The notes: generated by a model from the sequence alone, not told the origin. A stretch of 64,000 nucleotides of DNA from Paludibacteraceae bacterium (GCA_024401645.1 JAKSKR010000013.1:1-64000); one strand, 5' to 3'. Positions 35,142-43,235 are shown, counted from the first letter of the stretch. Program-made: numbers and translations.

Positions 35142-35812
35142 TATTTTTCTTCCTCTTCCTTATCGTTCAGCCTCTTAATCGATTCCGACTTCACCAGCCA
35201 AGCAATGCCAAAGGCTTCGAGCATAACAAACTCGTTAAACCAGGTCAGCGGAAACCAGGCGGGTACCCAGTCGAAAAGTGGGGTGGCGCTGCTGGCAAAC
35301 TGCACGATGCAGAATGCGAAAATGGTAATGCCGCATGCACGGTAAATCTTATTCCTAACTAGCTTTTCGGGCGTACCCGAGTTTCCCAACGTAAATAGGA
35401 AGGTGATGTTTAGGGCAAACGCTATGAACAATATGCTGGCAAATGCGCAATGGATGGTGTTGCTGATGCCGATGGGCAGGCTGAACATACCCACATTGTT
35501 AGGAATGCCAGGCGTTTGGCATGGGAAAATGATGATGCCTAGTGCCGAAATTGCCTGCACTTTGGCAAGTACCTTGTCGCGCCAGTCGTCGTAACACTGG
35601 TAGCTGAAGAAAAAGACTGCGGTGGTGAATAGCAGGCCAATCATGCAGATTTTCGACGATGCATAGTAGGTGGCACTTATGCTCATGTACCAACCCGGTA
35701 GGTTGGTGTCTTCACCTGGTAGACCGAAAACAAGGCACGCTGGTGCCAACAATGCACACATAATACCCAACATTTTGCGTTGGAAGATGTGTGCCTTCAT
35801 TTCTAGATTCAT
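35141..35812 (-). CDS. Multi-pass membrane protein, unknown function
   Basis: The 223 residues contain about six hydrophobic helices (around 15-33, 55-72, 85-103, 117-140, 157-176 and 185-207). Marked stretches are GEDTNLPGWYMSISATYYAS and IIIFPCQTPG in loops, and an acidic C-terminus. I recognise no family. It stands alone, convergent with the AAA paralogues. Confidence 0.65.
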   Translation of the reverse strand: MNLEMKAHIFQRKMLGIMCALLAPACLVFGLPGEDTNLPGWYMSISATYYASSKICMIGLLFTTAVFFFSYQCYDDWRDKVLAKVQAISALGIIIFPCQTPGIPNNVGMFSLPIGISNTIHCAFASILFIAFALNITFLFTLGNSGTPEKLVRNKIYRACGITIFAFCIVQFASSATPLFDWVPAWFPLTWFNEFVMLEAFGIAWLVKSESIKRLNDKEEEEK

Positions 35813-35844
35813 ATTGTTGTTTTATTCGTAAATAGTGGGTTTTG

Positions 35845-35852
35845 CAAATTTA
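35845..35852 (-). promoter_or_regulatory. -7 promoter box for the membrane protein at 35141-35812
   Basis: TAAATTTG on the minus strand, 32 bases before the start codon. Confidence 0.5.
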
Positions 35853-35861
35853 TAAAATTAT

Positions 35862-35893
35862 AGGGCTATAAGCAAACCTGTGCTTATAGCCCT
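35862..35893. repeat. Perfect 13-bp inverted repeat upstream of two divergent genes
   Basis: 35862-35874 pairs exactly with 35881-35893 around a 6-base loop (core GGGCTATAAGCA). It lies just upstream of the minus-strand -7 box and could be an operator, or a terminator for a lost gene; three T follow on the plus strand. Confidence 0.55.
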
Positions 35894-36007
35894 TTCTACG
35901 TGTTACAGCAACTTCCTTCCATTGCAGTGTTTACGTTGTTTCGGATGCGTACATTGCAATAAATCGGCAATTTTCTTGAACTCCCCTTTTCCATAAAATG
36001 CCCAATA

Positions 36008-36040
36008 AGAATTCTTTCGTAAAATTTTTAAACAGCTACT
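36008..36040. repeat. Intergenic motif copy A
   Basis: A stretch of about 33 bases, AATTCTTTCGTAAAA followed by TTTTTAAACAGCTACT, nearly the same as 37725-37757 and partly the same as 40125-40154. Confidence 0.5.
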
Positions 36041-36051
36041 TATTTTATTCT

Positions 36052-36059
36052 TATCTTTG
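36052..36059 (+). promoter_or_regulatory. -7 promoter box for the DUF4494 operon
   Basis: TATCTTTG, 35 bases before ATG 36095. Confidence 0.6.
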
Positions 36060-36094
36060 CTCCGAATTTTTAAATCATTAAAGTTTTATATACT

Positions 36095-36616
36095 ATGAGC
36101 AATTGGTTTGAGTGTAAGGTTAAATATGGAAAAGTAGATGCAACCGGAAAGGCAAAGCGTGTTAGCGAAACCTATTTGGTAGATGCCATCAGTTTTGCTG
36201 AAGCTGAAGAACGAATCAGCCGCGAAGTGGCTCCTTTCGTTAATGGCGACTTTCAGATTACCGGCCTCAAGAAGGCACAGGTAAACGAAATATTCCCTCA
36301 CGAAGAAGGCGACCGTTGGTTCCGTTGTAAGGTGGCTTTCATTACTGTCGACGAGGTGAAGGGTACCGAAAAACGCATTTCCAGCACCATTCTTGTGTTT
36401 GGTGCCGACATCGACAATGCGTGGAATCACCTTCGCGATGCACTTGCCGACACCATGTCTGACTACGAAGTAGCTTCTATTGCCGACACTACCATCATCG
36501 ACATCTTCCCTTATTCCGAAAATGGCGGTAACGGACTAACTCCTGAAAAGAAGGACCTAGGCGTTAGCCAGACTGCCGATGACCTCGACCTCATTGCCGA
36601 CGCTAGCGCCGAGTAA
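36095..36616 (+). CDS. DUF4494 domain-containing protein
   Basis: The 173-residue protein starts NWFECKVKYGKV and has YLVDAISFAEAEERI, FPHEEGDRWFRCKVAFI and GTEKRISSTILVFG, as in the DUF4494 family of Bacteroidota. Two similar halves (WFECKV/WFRCKV, each followed by a Thr/Ser-x-x-x-L strand) suggest an internal duplication. Its function is unknown. It sits 51 bases before the yggS-type gene and probably shares its promoter. Confidence 0.85.
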   Translation: MSNWFECKVKYGKVDATGKAKRVSETYLVDAISFAEAEERISREVAPFVNGDFQITGLKKAQVNEIFPHEEGDRWFRCKVAFITVDEVKGTEKRISSTILVFGADIDNAWNHLRDALADTMSDYEVASIADTTIIDIFPYSENGGNGLTPEKKDLGVSQTADDLDLIADASAE

Positions 36617-36667
36617 GAGGCTCGCCCCCATGTTTGAATAAAGATTTGTTTTCCAATATATACTTTT

Positions 36668-37327
36668 ATGAGTATTGCTTCTAAAATTGCAGAGATAAAT
36701 GCGCAGTTGCCGGCTTCTACGCGCTTGGTGGCTGTCTCGAAATATCATCCTGCCGACGCCGTACGCGAAGCTTACGAGGCCGGACAGCGAATCTTTGGCG
36801 AAAGTCATGTTCAAGAGGTGACGGCAAAGTATGCCGAGTTGCCGACCGATATTGAGTGGCACTTCATTGGGCATTTGCAGACCAATAAGGTGAAGTACAT
36901 AGCTCCTTTCATTGCACTCATCCACAGTGTCGACACCGAGCACCTTCTCGACGAGATTGAAAAACAGGCGGCAAAGGTAAACCGTCAGATCCCGGTCTTG
37001 CTAGAAGTACATGTGGCACAAGAAGAAACCAAGTACGGTTTCTCAATTGACAGCCTTCGCGAAACATTGAAAAATGGCGGATTGGTCGCAAAATACCCGC
37101 ATGTCCTTTTCAAGGGCATTATGGGCATGGCTTCGCATGTTGACGACGATGCTACCATTCGTGCCGAATTTCATGCACTTTCGTCTTTCTTCAACGAGGC
37201 AAAGACCTGGGTGCCTACTTTCTGCGAACTCTCTATGGGCATGAGTGGCGACTACCAGATTGCTGTTGAAGAGGGTAGCACGCTTGTGCGTATTGGTACT
37301 AGCATTTTTGGTGAACGAGTTTATTAA
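36668..37327 (+). CDS. YggS/PLPBP family pyridoxal-phosphate homeostasis protein
   Basis: The 219-residue protein begins with the PLP lysine in LVAVSKYHP (K25), then FGESHVQEV, IEWHFIGHLQTNKVKYI and a C-terminal ELSMGMSGDYQIAVEEGSTL with VRIGTSIFGER. This is the complete set of the single-domain, fold-III YggS family, which buffers free pyridoxal phosphate. It has no known catalytic activity. The next small gene follows after 20 bases. Confidence 0.93.
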   Translation: MSIASKIAEINAQLPASTRLVAVSKYHPADAVREAYEAGQRIFGESHVQEVTAKYAELPTDIEWHFIGHLQTNKVKYIAPFIALIHSVDTEHLLDEIEKQAAKVNRQIPVLLEVHVAQEETKYGFSIDSLRETLKNGGLVAKYPHVLFKGIMGMASHVDDDATIRAEFHALSSFFNEAKTWVPTFCELSMGMSGDYQIAVEEGSTLVRIGTSIFGERVY

Positions 37328-37347
37328 CTAATACAGACATAACTATT

Positions 37348-37704
37348 ATGGCAGAAGATCAATTTGAATGGCTTGACAAGGAAGCCATTGCCTATATTAA
37401 AAAGAATATTTTCCCTGAATATCGTGGCAAGCTTACCGATAACCAGATTCAGTACATTCTCGACTGCGAGTATGACTACTACGAAGATCTTGGTTACTTC
37501 GATGACGATAACGATGAAGATCGCAACGTGGAAATTGATGAAGACGAAGTCTTCGAAGCCGTATGCAAAAGGGTTGAGACTGACGGACGCATCGAAGAAC
37601 TTCCTTCCGATATTATTGGTGCCATTCTCGACGCAAATTACCAGTTCTGTATAGAAACTGGCGTTTTCGACGACGAAGAAGAAGAGGATAGCGAAAAGGC
37701 TTAA
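37348..37704 (+). CDS. Small acidic conserved protein
   Basis: The 118-residue protein is strongly acidic, with Asp/Glu runs in the middle and at the C-terminus. It has two similar halves: YILDCEYDYYEDLGYFDDD and AILDANYQFCIETGVFDDE, so it is probably an ancient duplication of a helical hairpin. I know it only as a conserved Bacteroidales hypothetical protein. It is the last gene of the DUF4494-yggS unit and a strong terminator follows. Confidence 0.75.
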   Translation: MAEDQFEWLDKEAIAYIKKNIFPEYRGKLTDNQIQYILDCEYDYYEDLGYFDDDNDEDRNVEIDEDEVFEAVCKRVETDGRIEELPSDIIGAILDANYQFCIETGVFDDEEEEDSEKA

Positions 37705-37724
37705 GTTGACTAATTAGCTGTTTA

Positions 37725-37757
37725 AATTCTTACGTAAAATTTTTAAACAGCTTCTAA
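37725..37757. repeat. Intergenic motif copy B
   Basis: AATTCTTACGTAAAA followed by TTTTTAAACAGCTTCTAA; nearly identical to 36008-36040. An AGCTGTTTAAA half just upstream (37716-37726) can pair with TTTAAACAGCT, so the copy can fold into a hairpin. Confidence 0.5.
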
Positions 37758-37766
37758 AGGTTTAAT

Positions 37767-37802
37767 GGGGGCAAAAAATGGAAATTTTTCTTTTTTGCCC
37801 CC
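37767..37802 (+). terminator. Terminator of the DUF4494-yggS operon
   Basis: A perfect 12-bp stem (37767-37778 with 37791-37802) around a 12-base loop, followed by GCTTTTTA. Confidence 0.8.
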
Positions 37803-38081
37803 GCTTTTTATCTGCTTTTGGGGTGATGGTTTCATAGCACCATCATATTTAGTGTATGCGTTTGTTAATGTAATGAAATGTTAAATTTTTGTAATCTGCT
37901 GATTTTTACATTTCTATATTTCTGTTTGCCTTAATTTATTGCTCAATAACATAATTTTATTGTTAAGAGTTGCCGACTAGCTATGTTCTTCAACATCTTA
38001 TAAATCAATTGACTTGTATATAAATCAAAAAAAATGTAAAAATTTTAGCGCTAATGTGAACATATATTGAGAAAAGATATC

Positions 38082-38089
38082 TATCTTTG
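38082..38089 (+). promoter_or_regulatory. -7 promoter box for the small lipoprotein gene
   Basis: TATCTTTG, 63 bases before ATG 38153; the long A-rich leader is typical of highly expressed small lipoproteins. Confidence 0.6.
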
Positions 38090-38152
38090 CAGTGTCAAAA
38101 ACAAAACAAGAAGACGAATTAAAAGTTGTTTAATTTATATTAAAAAAAAGTT

Positions 38153-38413
38153 ATGAAAAAGGTATTTTTATTTTTCGCTGTATGTGCTTCTGTAGCACTT
38201 TCTTCATGTGGTGGTGCTGCTGAACAGGCTGTTAACACTGCAGATTCTGCTGCTTCAGCTGCTGCTGACACTTTAAAGGCTGCTTGCGATTCAGCTGCTG
38301 CAAAGGTTGACTCTGCTGCTGCAAAGGTTGACTCTGCTGCTAATGCAGTTGTTGATTCTGCAAAGGCTGCTGTTGCTGACGCTGCTGAAAAGGTTGCTGA
38401 AGCTGCAAAGTAA
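38153..38413 (+). CDS. Small Ala-rich lipoprotein with helical repeats
   Basis: An 86-residue lipoprotein: signal and lipobox ALSSC (Cys 19), then an Ala/Val/Lys/Asp/Ser sequence with repeats such as AAAKVDSA (twice in tandem) and similar ADAAEKVAEAAK. The pattern gives a long amphipathic helix like that of Lpp or LEA-type proteins. It may be an abundant outer-membrane lipoprotein that spaces the envelope. It has its own promoter and terminator. Confidence 0.8.
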   Translation: MKKVFLFFAVCASVALSSCGGAAEQAVNTADSAASAAADTLKAACDSAAAKVDSAAAKVDSAANAVVDSAKAAVADAAEKVAEAAK

Positions 38414-38446
38414 TTTTAAGTTACAGCGTAATTTAAAAAAGAAAAT

Positions 38447-38473
38447 AAGGTATGGCTTTCAGAGTCATACCTT
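38447..38473 (+). terminator. Terminator of the small lipoprotein gene
   Basis: AAGGTATG at 38447-38454 pairs with 38466-38473 and is followed by CTTTCTTTTTTTT-like T-rich sequence. Confidence 0.75.
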
Positions 38474-38517
38474 TCTTTTTTTTCTACCGACTATTCCTCT
38501 TCCTACATCTTTCTGTC

Positions 38518-39810
38518 CTAGGTAAGTTTTACTCCCATTATCTTCTGCACAATGCCTCTAATGGCAAGGTAAACAATAAAAGCCAACCACAAGGCATGAT
38601 TGCCCAATTGCGTGTGTAGCGTAAAGAATAGGGCGAAGAATGCCATGCTGGCCAACAACGTGCCCATAATCATAGGTCTTATTGTCGTTGCCCCCACCAT
38701 AATGCCGTCCCATAGGAATGCCGACACGCCGGCTACAGGTACTAGCAATACCCATAGGTAGTAATCGGTTGCGGCTTGCCTTACCTCTTCCTTGTCGGTT
38801 AGTAGACCGATGAAGGGTTGTGTGCCAACGGCATATACAAGGGTGAAAATTACCACCAGGGCACCTCCCCATTTAAATATGCGGCTTATGGTTTCTTTTA
38901 ACTCTGTTTCGTTTCTAGCTCCTACGTATTTACCAACCAGCGCCTCACCGGCATAGGCAAAGCCATCGGTGAAGTAAGAGAATAGGTTAAACAGGTGCAT
39001 TAGCAGTACGTTCACCGCAACCAACACTTCACCCTGGCTTGCACCCGCAAACGTGAAGAACGACATAACGGCATTTAGGCAAAGTGTGCGTAAGAAGATG
39101 CTGCCGTTTAGCTTAAAGAAGCCTCTCAACTCGTTGCGTTCAAGGGCTTTCTTTACGTTTAGGTAGTTCCAGTAGTGCCTGTACGACTTAAACCAGAGTC
39201 CAACGGCGCATGCAAGGCCCGTGTATTGTGCTATTAGGGTGCCGTAGGCCACCCCTTCTATCTTCCATCCCAGTTCGTAGACAAGGAAAAGGCTGGTTAG
39301 TATGTTCACCACGTTTATGCCAATGGCAATCATCATGGGGTAGCGTGTGTTCTGCATGCCAATGTACCAGCCTTTCAGGCTATACATGCCCAGTATGGCT
39401 GGTGCGCCCCAAATGCAGATGCTGAAGTAACGCAGCGCGTTTTGCTCAATTTCGGGGGTGGTTTTCATTAAGCCGAAGGCCAGGCGTGTAATTGGCATCT
39501 GTAGAAGCCAGATGGCAAGTGTGAAAACTATTGTGAAGAATAGCGAACGGAAAAGGGTGTCCATCATCCCTTCCTTGTCCCCTCGGCCATAGGCTTGCGC
39601 TGTTTGTCCGCTTGTCCCCATGCGTAGGAATCCGAAGTTCCAGTAAATCATGTTGAAAAGGGTGGCTCCAACCGAAACGGCACCAATGTAGGCGGTTTTG
39701 TCTAGGTGACCTGTTATGCTGGTGTCTATCAGCCCTAGTAGGGGGACCGTTATGTTTGTTACTATGGCAGGCCAAGCCAGTCGTAGTATTTCTTTGTTCT
39801 TCGCGTTCAT
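38518..39810 (-). CDS. MATE family efflux transporter
   Basis: A 430-residue, roughly 12-helix protein. The start EILRLAWPAIVTNITVPLLG, GLIDTSITGHL and the middle repeats (LFNMIYWNFGFLRMGTSGQT; YAGEALVGKYVGA) fit MATE exporters, most likely the DinF-like branch common in Bacteroidales. It would export drugs or metabolites using a cation gradient. Its -7 box lies nine bases before the start codon, so the message may be leaderless. No regulator is adjacent. Confidence 0.93.
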   Translation of the reverse strand: MNAKNKEILRLAWPAIVTNITVPLLGLIDTSITGHLDKTAYIGAVSVGATLFNMIYWNFGFLRMGTSGQTAQAYGRGDKEGMMDTLFRSLFFTIVFTLAIWLLQMPITRLAFGLMKTTPEIEQNALRYFSICIWGAPAILGMYSLKGWYIGMQNTRYPMMIAIGINVVNILTSLFLVYELGWKIEGVAYGTLIAQYTGLACAVGLWFKSYRHYWNYLNVKKALERNELRGFFKLNGSIFLRTLCLNAVMSFFTFAGASQGEVLVAVNVLLMHLFNLFSYFTDGFAYAGEALVGKYVGARNETELKETISRIFKWGGALVVIFTLVYAVGTQPFIGLLTDKEEVRQAATDYYLWVLLVPVAGVSAFLWDGIMVGATTIRPMIMGTLLASMAFFALFFTLHTQLGNHALWLAFIVYLAIRGIVQKIMGVKLT

Positions 39811-39818
39811 ACTGCTTG

Positions 39819-39826
39819 CAAAGATA
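39819..39826 (-). promoter_or_regulatory. -7 promoter box for the MATE gene, nearly leaderless
   Basis: TATCTTTG on the minus strand begins nine bases upstream of the ATG; transcription would start about one or two bases before it. Confidence 0.6.
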
Positions 39827-39840
39827 ATAATAAGTTTTAT

Positions 39841-39892
39841 TGATGTAGGGTATACAAACGAAAGGAGGACCTATTCGGCCCTCCCCACATCA
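39841..39892. repeat. Nested inverted repeat upstream of the MATE promoter
   Basis: Outer arms TGATGTAGGG (39841-39850) and CCCCACATCA (39883-39892) pair with one mismatch; inner arms GGAGG and CCTCC pair within them. Lying upstream of the MATE -7 box, it could be an operator or a folded RNA of an unknown transcript. No T-run follows on either strand. Confidence 0.45.
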
Positions 39893-40154
39893 AAAAAAAT
39901 ACAACAATTAGCCTTTAAAATCTCACGACTTCTCTAGCTATTTTTATCTTTTACCAAAGTTGTCTTTGGTTGTTTCTATCTGTTTCGTTTTTCTCTGTAT
40001 CAAATATAGTATTTTATATTCATATAATGGCAATTTTTCTTGTATGTTTGAAAGCATAATCTGTTGACATGGTACAAAAAGGCGGATTTGGACTCCCAAA
40101 TCCGCCTTTCTTGCATATTTTTGCCTTACTTTCGTAAAATCTTTAAATATCTTT
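39893..40154. other. Intergenic region between the MATE gene and the FadL-type gene
   Basis: The 40078-40109 terminator is here, and a stretch near 40125-40154 resembles the intergenic motif of 36008 and 37725. No gene is visible. Confidence 0.5.
40078..40109 (-). terminator. Terminator of the FadL-type gene
   Basis: A perfect 14-bp stem (40078-40091 with 40096-40109) with a 4-base loop; TTTTTG follows on the minus strand. Confidence 0.85.
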
Positions 40155-41741
40155 TTAGAATCTGTAATTGATACCTACACCAAATGCCCAGTTCTTTCTT
40201 TCGAACGAATCGCAACCCTTAAGGGCACCGCTACCAATCAGCTGCTGTGCTGTTTCTGCACCGGCTACGCTTTCAACAAGGTTGCCAATGTTGTTGTAGT
40301 TGTTGGTCTCGCGGTTGTAGTCGTCGTAGAATGACTTGTAGTAAGAAAGGTTAAGCTTCAAGCGGTCGTTGAAACGTACGCCGAAACCTGTACCAACGCA
40401 CCAGTTGCTGATGTTGTAGCTCATGTCGCTGATGTACTCGTCGGTGTTGCCGAAGATGGTGCGGTGTGCACCAACCGAATACTGAAGGTACTTGCAGATG
40501 TCCCATTCTGCACCGAACAAGTATTCCATGGTGTTCTTGTCAAGAAGGTCCTGATGGTCGCCATACTGTGTTGCGCTCTTGTCGAAGTAGAGGTGGTAAC
40601 CACCCATAATGCGCAAGTTGTCGAGAATTTCGTACTGAACACCGGCTGTAAGTAGGGCAGGGAGGTCTTCACGAACCTTTGCGCCATCTTTAAACTTGTT
40701 AAGTACGGCAAAGTTGTTAGCCGATTCGCTGTTAACGGCGTCGTTCTTCAGTTCCATCTTGGTCTTAAACTCGTAGCGTGCGCTCAAGTTCCACTTGCCC
40801 TTGTTGAAGTCGATACCGATGATTGGTGCAAAACCCCAACCATACTGGTCGCAGTCGAGCACAATGTCTTCTGTCATGGTCGAGAATGCCTTCATGGCCT
40901 TAATGTTGCTCATAAGCTCTTGCGCTTGTTCGCTGTCGGCCATACCGTTGGCTACCAACTGCTGGTATGCGGTAGTTGCTCTTTCCAAGTTTGGCTCCAT
41001 ACCTTTGGCAATCATGCTGGCAGGTACAAGCTGGCCTTCCGATGCTGGTGTAGCAAACTGCATGTTCTTAACGTAGCCCTTGTAGCTGCAGTTGCCATAG
41101 AGGGCACGACCACCTAGGTAAACCGAGAGGTTGTCGTTAATTTTCTTGGCAGCACCTAGGGTAATGCCAATGTAGTACTGGCGGCCCTTCATATAGATGT
41201 CTGCGTCGTAGCCAGGGGCAAGCATGCCCTTCATGGTGCCAAAGCTGTTCAAGAAGGCTACGTTGCTCTCGAATGAACCAAGACCTTTGCCAAATTCGCA
41301 CTTGCCACCACCACCGGTTACGGCTGTGTTCAATTGGAAAGACCAACCCTTCCAGTTGTAGGCTGCCTGCAACGATGGCACGATTGGTGCGCTTGCTTCG
41401 CCTTCAAATGTCTTGGTGAACTGTCCGTTATTGTTTGCACCTCTCGAGAATCCGCCAAATGCAGCAGTCATTGGCATTTCAGCAACGGTCGGAATGCCGA
41501 ATGTAGATGTAATGTTTCTTTCCTGTTGTGCACTCTGAATGTTGAATGATACGTGTAGACCACTGTCAAGGAAGGCTACACCCGCTGGGTTTGAGTAAAC
41601 ACCATCAATACCTATTGCACCATCACGGGCAGGGTTACGAAGGTATTCTGCACTTTGGTTTGTGTTGGTGTTTAGTCCACCAGCCAAGGCTTCCGCAATG
41701 CTAATCATTGCGCATGTGCCTGAAATTAAGAGTTTTTTCAT
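40155..41741 (-). CDS. OmpP1/FadL/TodX family outer membrane protein
   Basis: A 528-residue outer-membrane beta barrel with signal peptide (about 1-20). GLNTNTNQSAEYLRNPARDG and IGIDGVYSNPAGVAFL near the start are the NPA motif region of the FadL family; many alternating strands follow (YYIGITLGAAKKI, GWGFAPIIGIDF, LNLSYYKSFYDDYN) and the protein ends in an aromatic YRF. FadL-type channels take up hydrophobic compounds. The substrate is unknown. It is a single gene with its own promoter and terminator. Confidence 0.9.
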   Translation of the reverse strand: MKKLLISGTCAMISIAEALAGGLNTNTNQSAEYLRNPARDGAIGIDGVYSNPAGVAFLDSGLHVSFNIQSAQQERNITSTFGIPTVAEMPMTAAFGGFSRGANNNGQFTKTFEGEASAPIVPSLQAAYNWKGWSFQLNTAVTGGGGKCEFGKGLGSFESNVAFLNSFGTMKGMLAPGYDADIYMKGRQYYIGITLGAAKKINDNLSVYLGGRALYGNCSYKGYVKNMQFATPASEGQLVPASMIAKGMEPNLERATTAYQQLVANGMADSEQAQELMSNIKAMKAFSTMTEDIVLDCDQYGWGFAPIIGIDFNKGKWNLSARYEFKTKMELKNDAVNSESANNFAVLNKFKDGAKVREDLPALLTAGVQYEILDNLRIMGGYHLYFDKSATQYGDHQDLLDKNTMEYLFGAEWDICKYLQYSVGAHRTIFGNTDEYISDMSYNISNWCVGTGFGVRFNDRLKLNLSYYKSFYDDYNRETNNYNNIGNLVESVAGAETAQQLIGSGALKGCDSFERKNWAFGVGINYRF

Positions 41742-41766
41742 TGCGTTTGTTCTGTGTTCAACTACG

Positions 41767-41774
41767 CAAAGTTA
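41767..41774 (-). promoter_or_regulatory. -7 promoter box for the FadL-type gene
   Basis: TAACTTTG on the minus strand, 25 bases before the start codon. Confidence 0.6.
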
Positions 41775-42031
41775 AGGTAAATAATTCAATTAACATTGTA
41801 ATTGTAAAGATTTTATATTTAACGGTAACAACGGAAAATAAGTAATCGTTTGGTTTTGAAACGTTTAAATGAAATATTATTCATTCAGAAATAGCCGAAT
41901 CTCCCAATTAAATGTTCTCTTTTCTATTTTGTCGGTTCTTGTTTGTCTTTCTTGTAGCTTTAATCAATTATTAAAGAGAGAAATATGTTGAAAAACGAAG
42001 TTAAATACATGATTTTATTTTATAAACTCTG

Positions 42032-42039
42032 TATATTTG
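42032..42039 (+). promoter_or_regulatory. -7 promoter box for the 47-aa / DUF6169-like pair
   Basis: TATATTTG, 33 bases before ATG 42073. Confidence 0.55.
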
Positions 42040-42072
42040 CATATGTTTTATAAAGTCCTAAAAAATAAGGTT

Positions 42073-42216
42073 ATGGAAGATAAGAAAAATAAGTTCCTAG
42101 CTGCTATTGAAAAGATACAGAAGGACAAGCATGCCTTTTTAGCTGCGGTGAAGGCAGGTAAAACTGTTGAACAAATGGAAAAAGAAGGATTGAAGTTTCT
42201 TAATGTGTCAAAATAA
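42073..42216 (+). CDS. 47-residue protein, first gene of a two-gene unit
   Basis: A small, charged, helical protein (MEDKKNKFLAAIEK, then HAFLAAVKAGKTVEQM) directly after a promoter. Its stop overlaps the start of the next gene (TAATG), so the two are translated together. The product resembles a short antitoxin in size and charge, but I recognise no family. Confidence 0.6.
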   Translation: MEDKKNKFLAAIEKIQKDKHAFLAAVKAGKTVEQMEKEGLKFLNVSK

Positions 42217-42722
42217 TGATATCGGAGAATTTCGAATCTTCTAATATTACTGCTCCACTCAAGATTTTCAAAGAAAAGGACAGAGATGTTTTCTATTTTA
42301 AGGTTAATACCTCTGAATATAGAGTTGCCTTTGTTGAATCGACACCTTTGGGGACCTTACAACTAGACAGCATTATTATTGCAAGAGACACTAAAGACAA
42401 TGGTGGTAATGATAAGTTCGAGCAAACGATAATAGCCATATTAGTGAGTTTATTGGATAAAGATCGGGTTCTCTGTTTCACTTGTGATACGGAAGATGGT
42501 GAACAATTCGCACGACAGCGGTTATTTAAGACATGGTTCAAGAAGAACCAAATAGCAATTGATTATGAAATGGTGACAATAGATGATGAGGGAGATTTGT
42601 GTGGAGGTATCCTTATTAAAAAAAGCAACCCTCTGTATTCTGTATATCTTGAAGATTTAAAAGAATTCAAAAAAGAAATGGAGGAATGCAAACCAAACTT
42701 TCAAATATCCAACATAATCTAA
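42216..42722 (+). CDS. DUF6169-like protein
   Basis: The 168-residue protein has FYFKVNTSEYRVAFVES, then KFEQTIIAILVSLL and FTCDTEDGEQFARQRLFKTW, a series I associate with the DUF6169 family of Bacteroidota; the match is from memory. Function unknown. The tight overlap with a tiny upstream gene recalls a toxin-antitoxin or regulated pair. A short terminator follows. Confidence 0.6.
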   Translation: MISENFESSNITAPLKIFKEKDRDVFYFKVNTSEYRVAFVESTPLGTLQLDSIIIARDTKDNGGNDKFEQTIIAILVSLLDKDRVLCFTCDTEDGEQFARQRLFKTWFKKNQIAIDYEMVTIDDEGDLCGGILIKKSNPLYSVYLEDLKEFKKEMEECKPNFQISNII

Positions 42723-42727
42723 CGGTT

Positions 42728-42748
42728 AAAGCCGCTTTTTGTGGCTTT
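42728..42748 (+). terminator. Terminator of the 47-aa / DUF6169-like pair
   Basis: AAAGCCGC and GTGGCTTT pair (one G-U), followed by TTGTCTT. Confidence 0.6.
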
Positions 42749-42792
42749 TTGTCTTAAATCACTTAAAGTGTTCAAAGAAATACAAGTAAAGT

Positions 42793-42836
42793 AATAAGGG
42801 TGTATCATAAATGTTGCATTTTGATACACCCTTATT
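42793..42836 (-). terminator. Terminator of the HU gene
   Basis: A perfect 15-bp stem (42793-42807 with 42822-42836), 14-base loop, about 30 bases after the HU stop codon on the minus strand. Confidence 0.75.
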
Positions 42837-42867
42837 TCTTGTTGTCAAATTTATTTCAATTGAAGCT

Positions 42868-43131
42868 TTAGTCAATCAAACCCTTGCTTGGTTTCCACTT
42901 GGCAACCTTCTTTGCCGGAATTTGCATCTTTTCGCCGGTTGCAGGGTTGCGACCTTCGCGTGCTGCACGTTCGTCAACACTGAAAGTGCCAAAGCCGAGC
43001 AACTGTACGCTGTTGCCTCTCTTTAGCTCGGCGGTGATGGTTTCTATTACTGCCTGAACAGCCTTCTGGCTATCGCTTGTTGCCAAACCAGTCTTTGAGC
43101 AGACTGAATTGATGAGTCCTTGTTTAGTCAT
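42868..43131 (-). CDS. HU family DNA-binding protein
   Basis: An 87-residue HU/IHF-fold protein: MTKQGLINSVCSKTGL, then VQLLGFGTFSVDERAAREGR and NPATGEKMQIPAKKVAKWKP. The arm has the conserved Arg-x-x-x-Asn-Pro pattern. It would bend DNA as a dimer. Single gene with its own promoter and terminator. Confidence 0.93.
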   Translation of the reverse strand: MTKQGLINSVCSKTGLATSDSQKAVQAVIETITAELKRGNSVQLLGFGTFSVDERAAREGRNPATGEKMQIPAKKVAKWKPSKGLID

Positions 43132-43153
43132 GATTTTTTCAGTTATGTTTTTA

Positions 43154-43161
43154 CAAAGGTA
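43154..43161 (-). promoter_or_regulatory. -7 promoter box for the HU gene
   Basis: TACCTTTG on the minus strand, 22 bases before the start codon. Confidence 0.55.
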
Positions 43162-43235
43162 ATCTAAAAAAATGAATCAAGGTGACCTCTACAAATTCAT
43201 TTCAGAGATTTTTGGAATTATTTTGAGTTCCTCCC

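Larger units (their letters stand above)
37705..38152. other. 448-bp AT-rich intergenic region
   Basis: Holds intergenic motif copy B (37725-37757), the terminator of the upstream operon and, at its end, the promoter of the small lipoprotein gene. I see no gene between 37803 and 38080. Confidence 0.6.
41742..42072. other. 331-bp divergent intergenic region
   Basis: Carries the FadL-type gene's promoter at 41767 and that of the next operon at 42032. I see no gene; an open frame at 41986-42054 codes 22 residues but overlaps a promoter. Confidence 0.55.

Noticed and set aside
41986..42054. 22-residue open frame before the small two-gene unit
   Set aside because: It overlaps the -7 box of the next operon and has no support as a gene.
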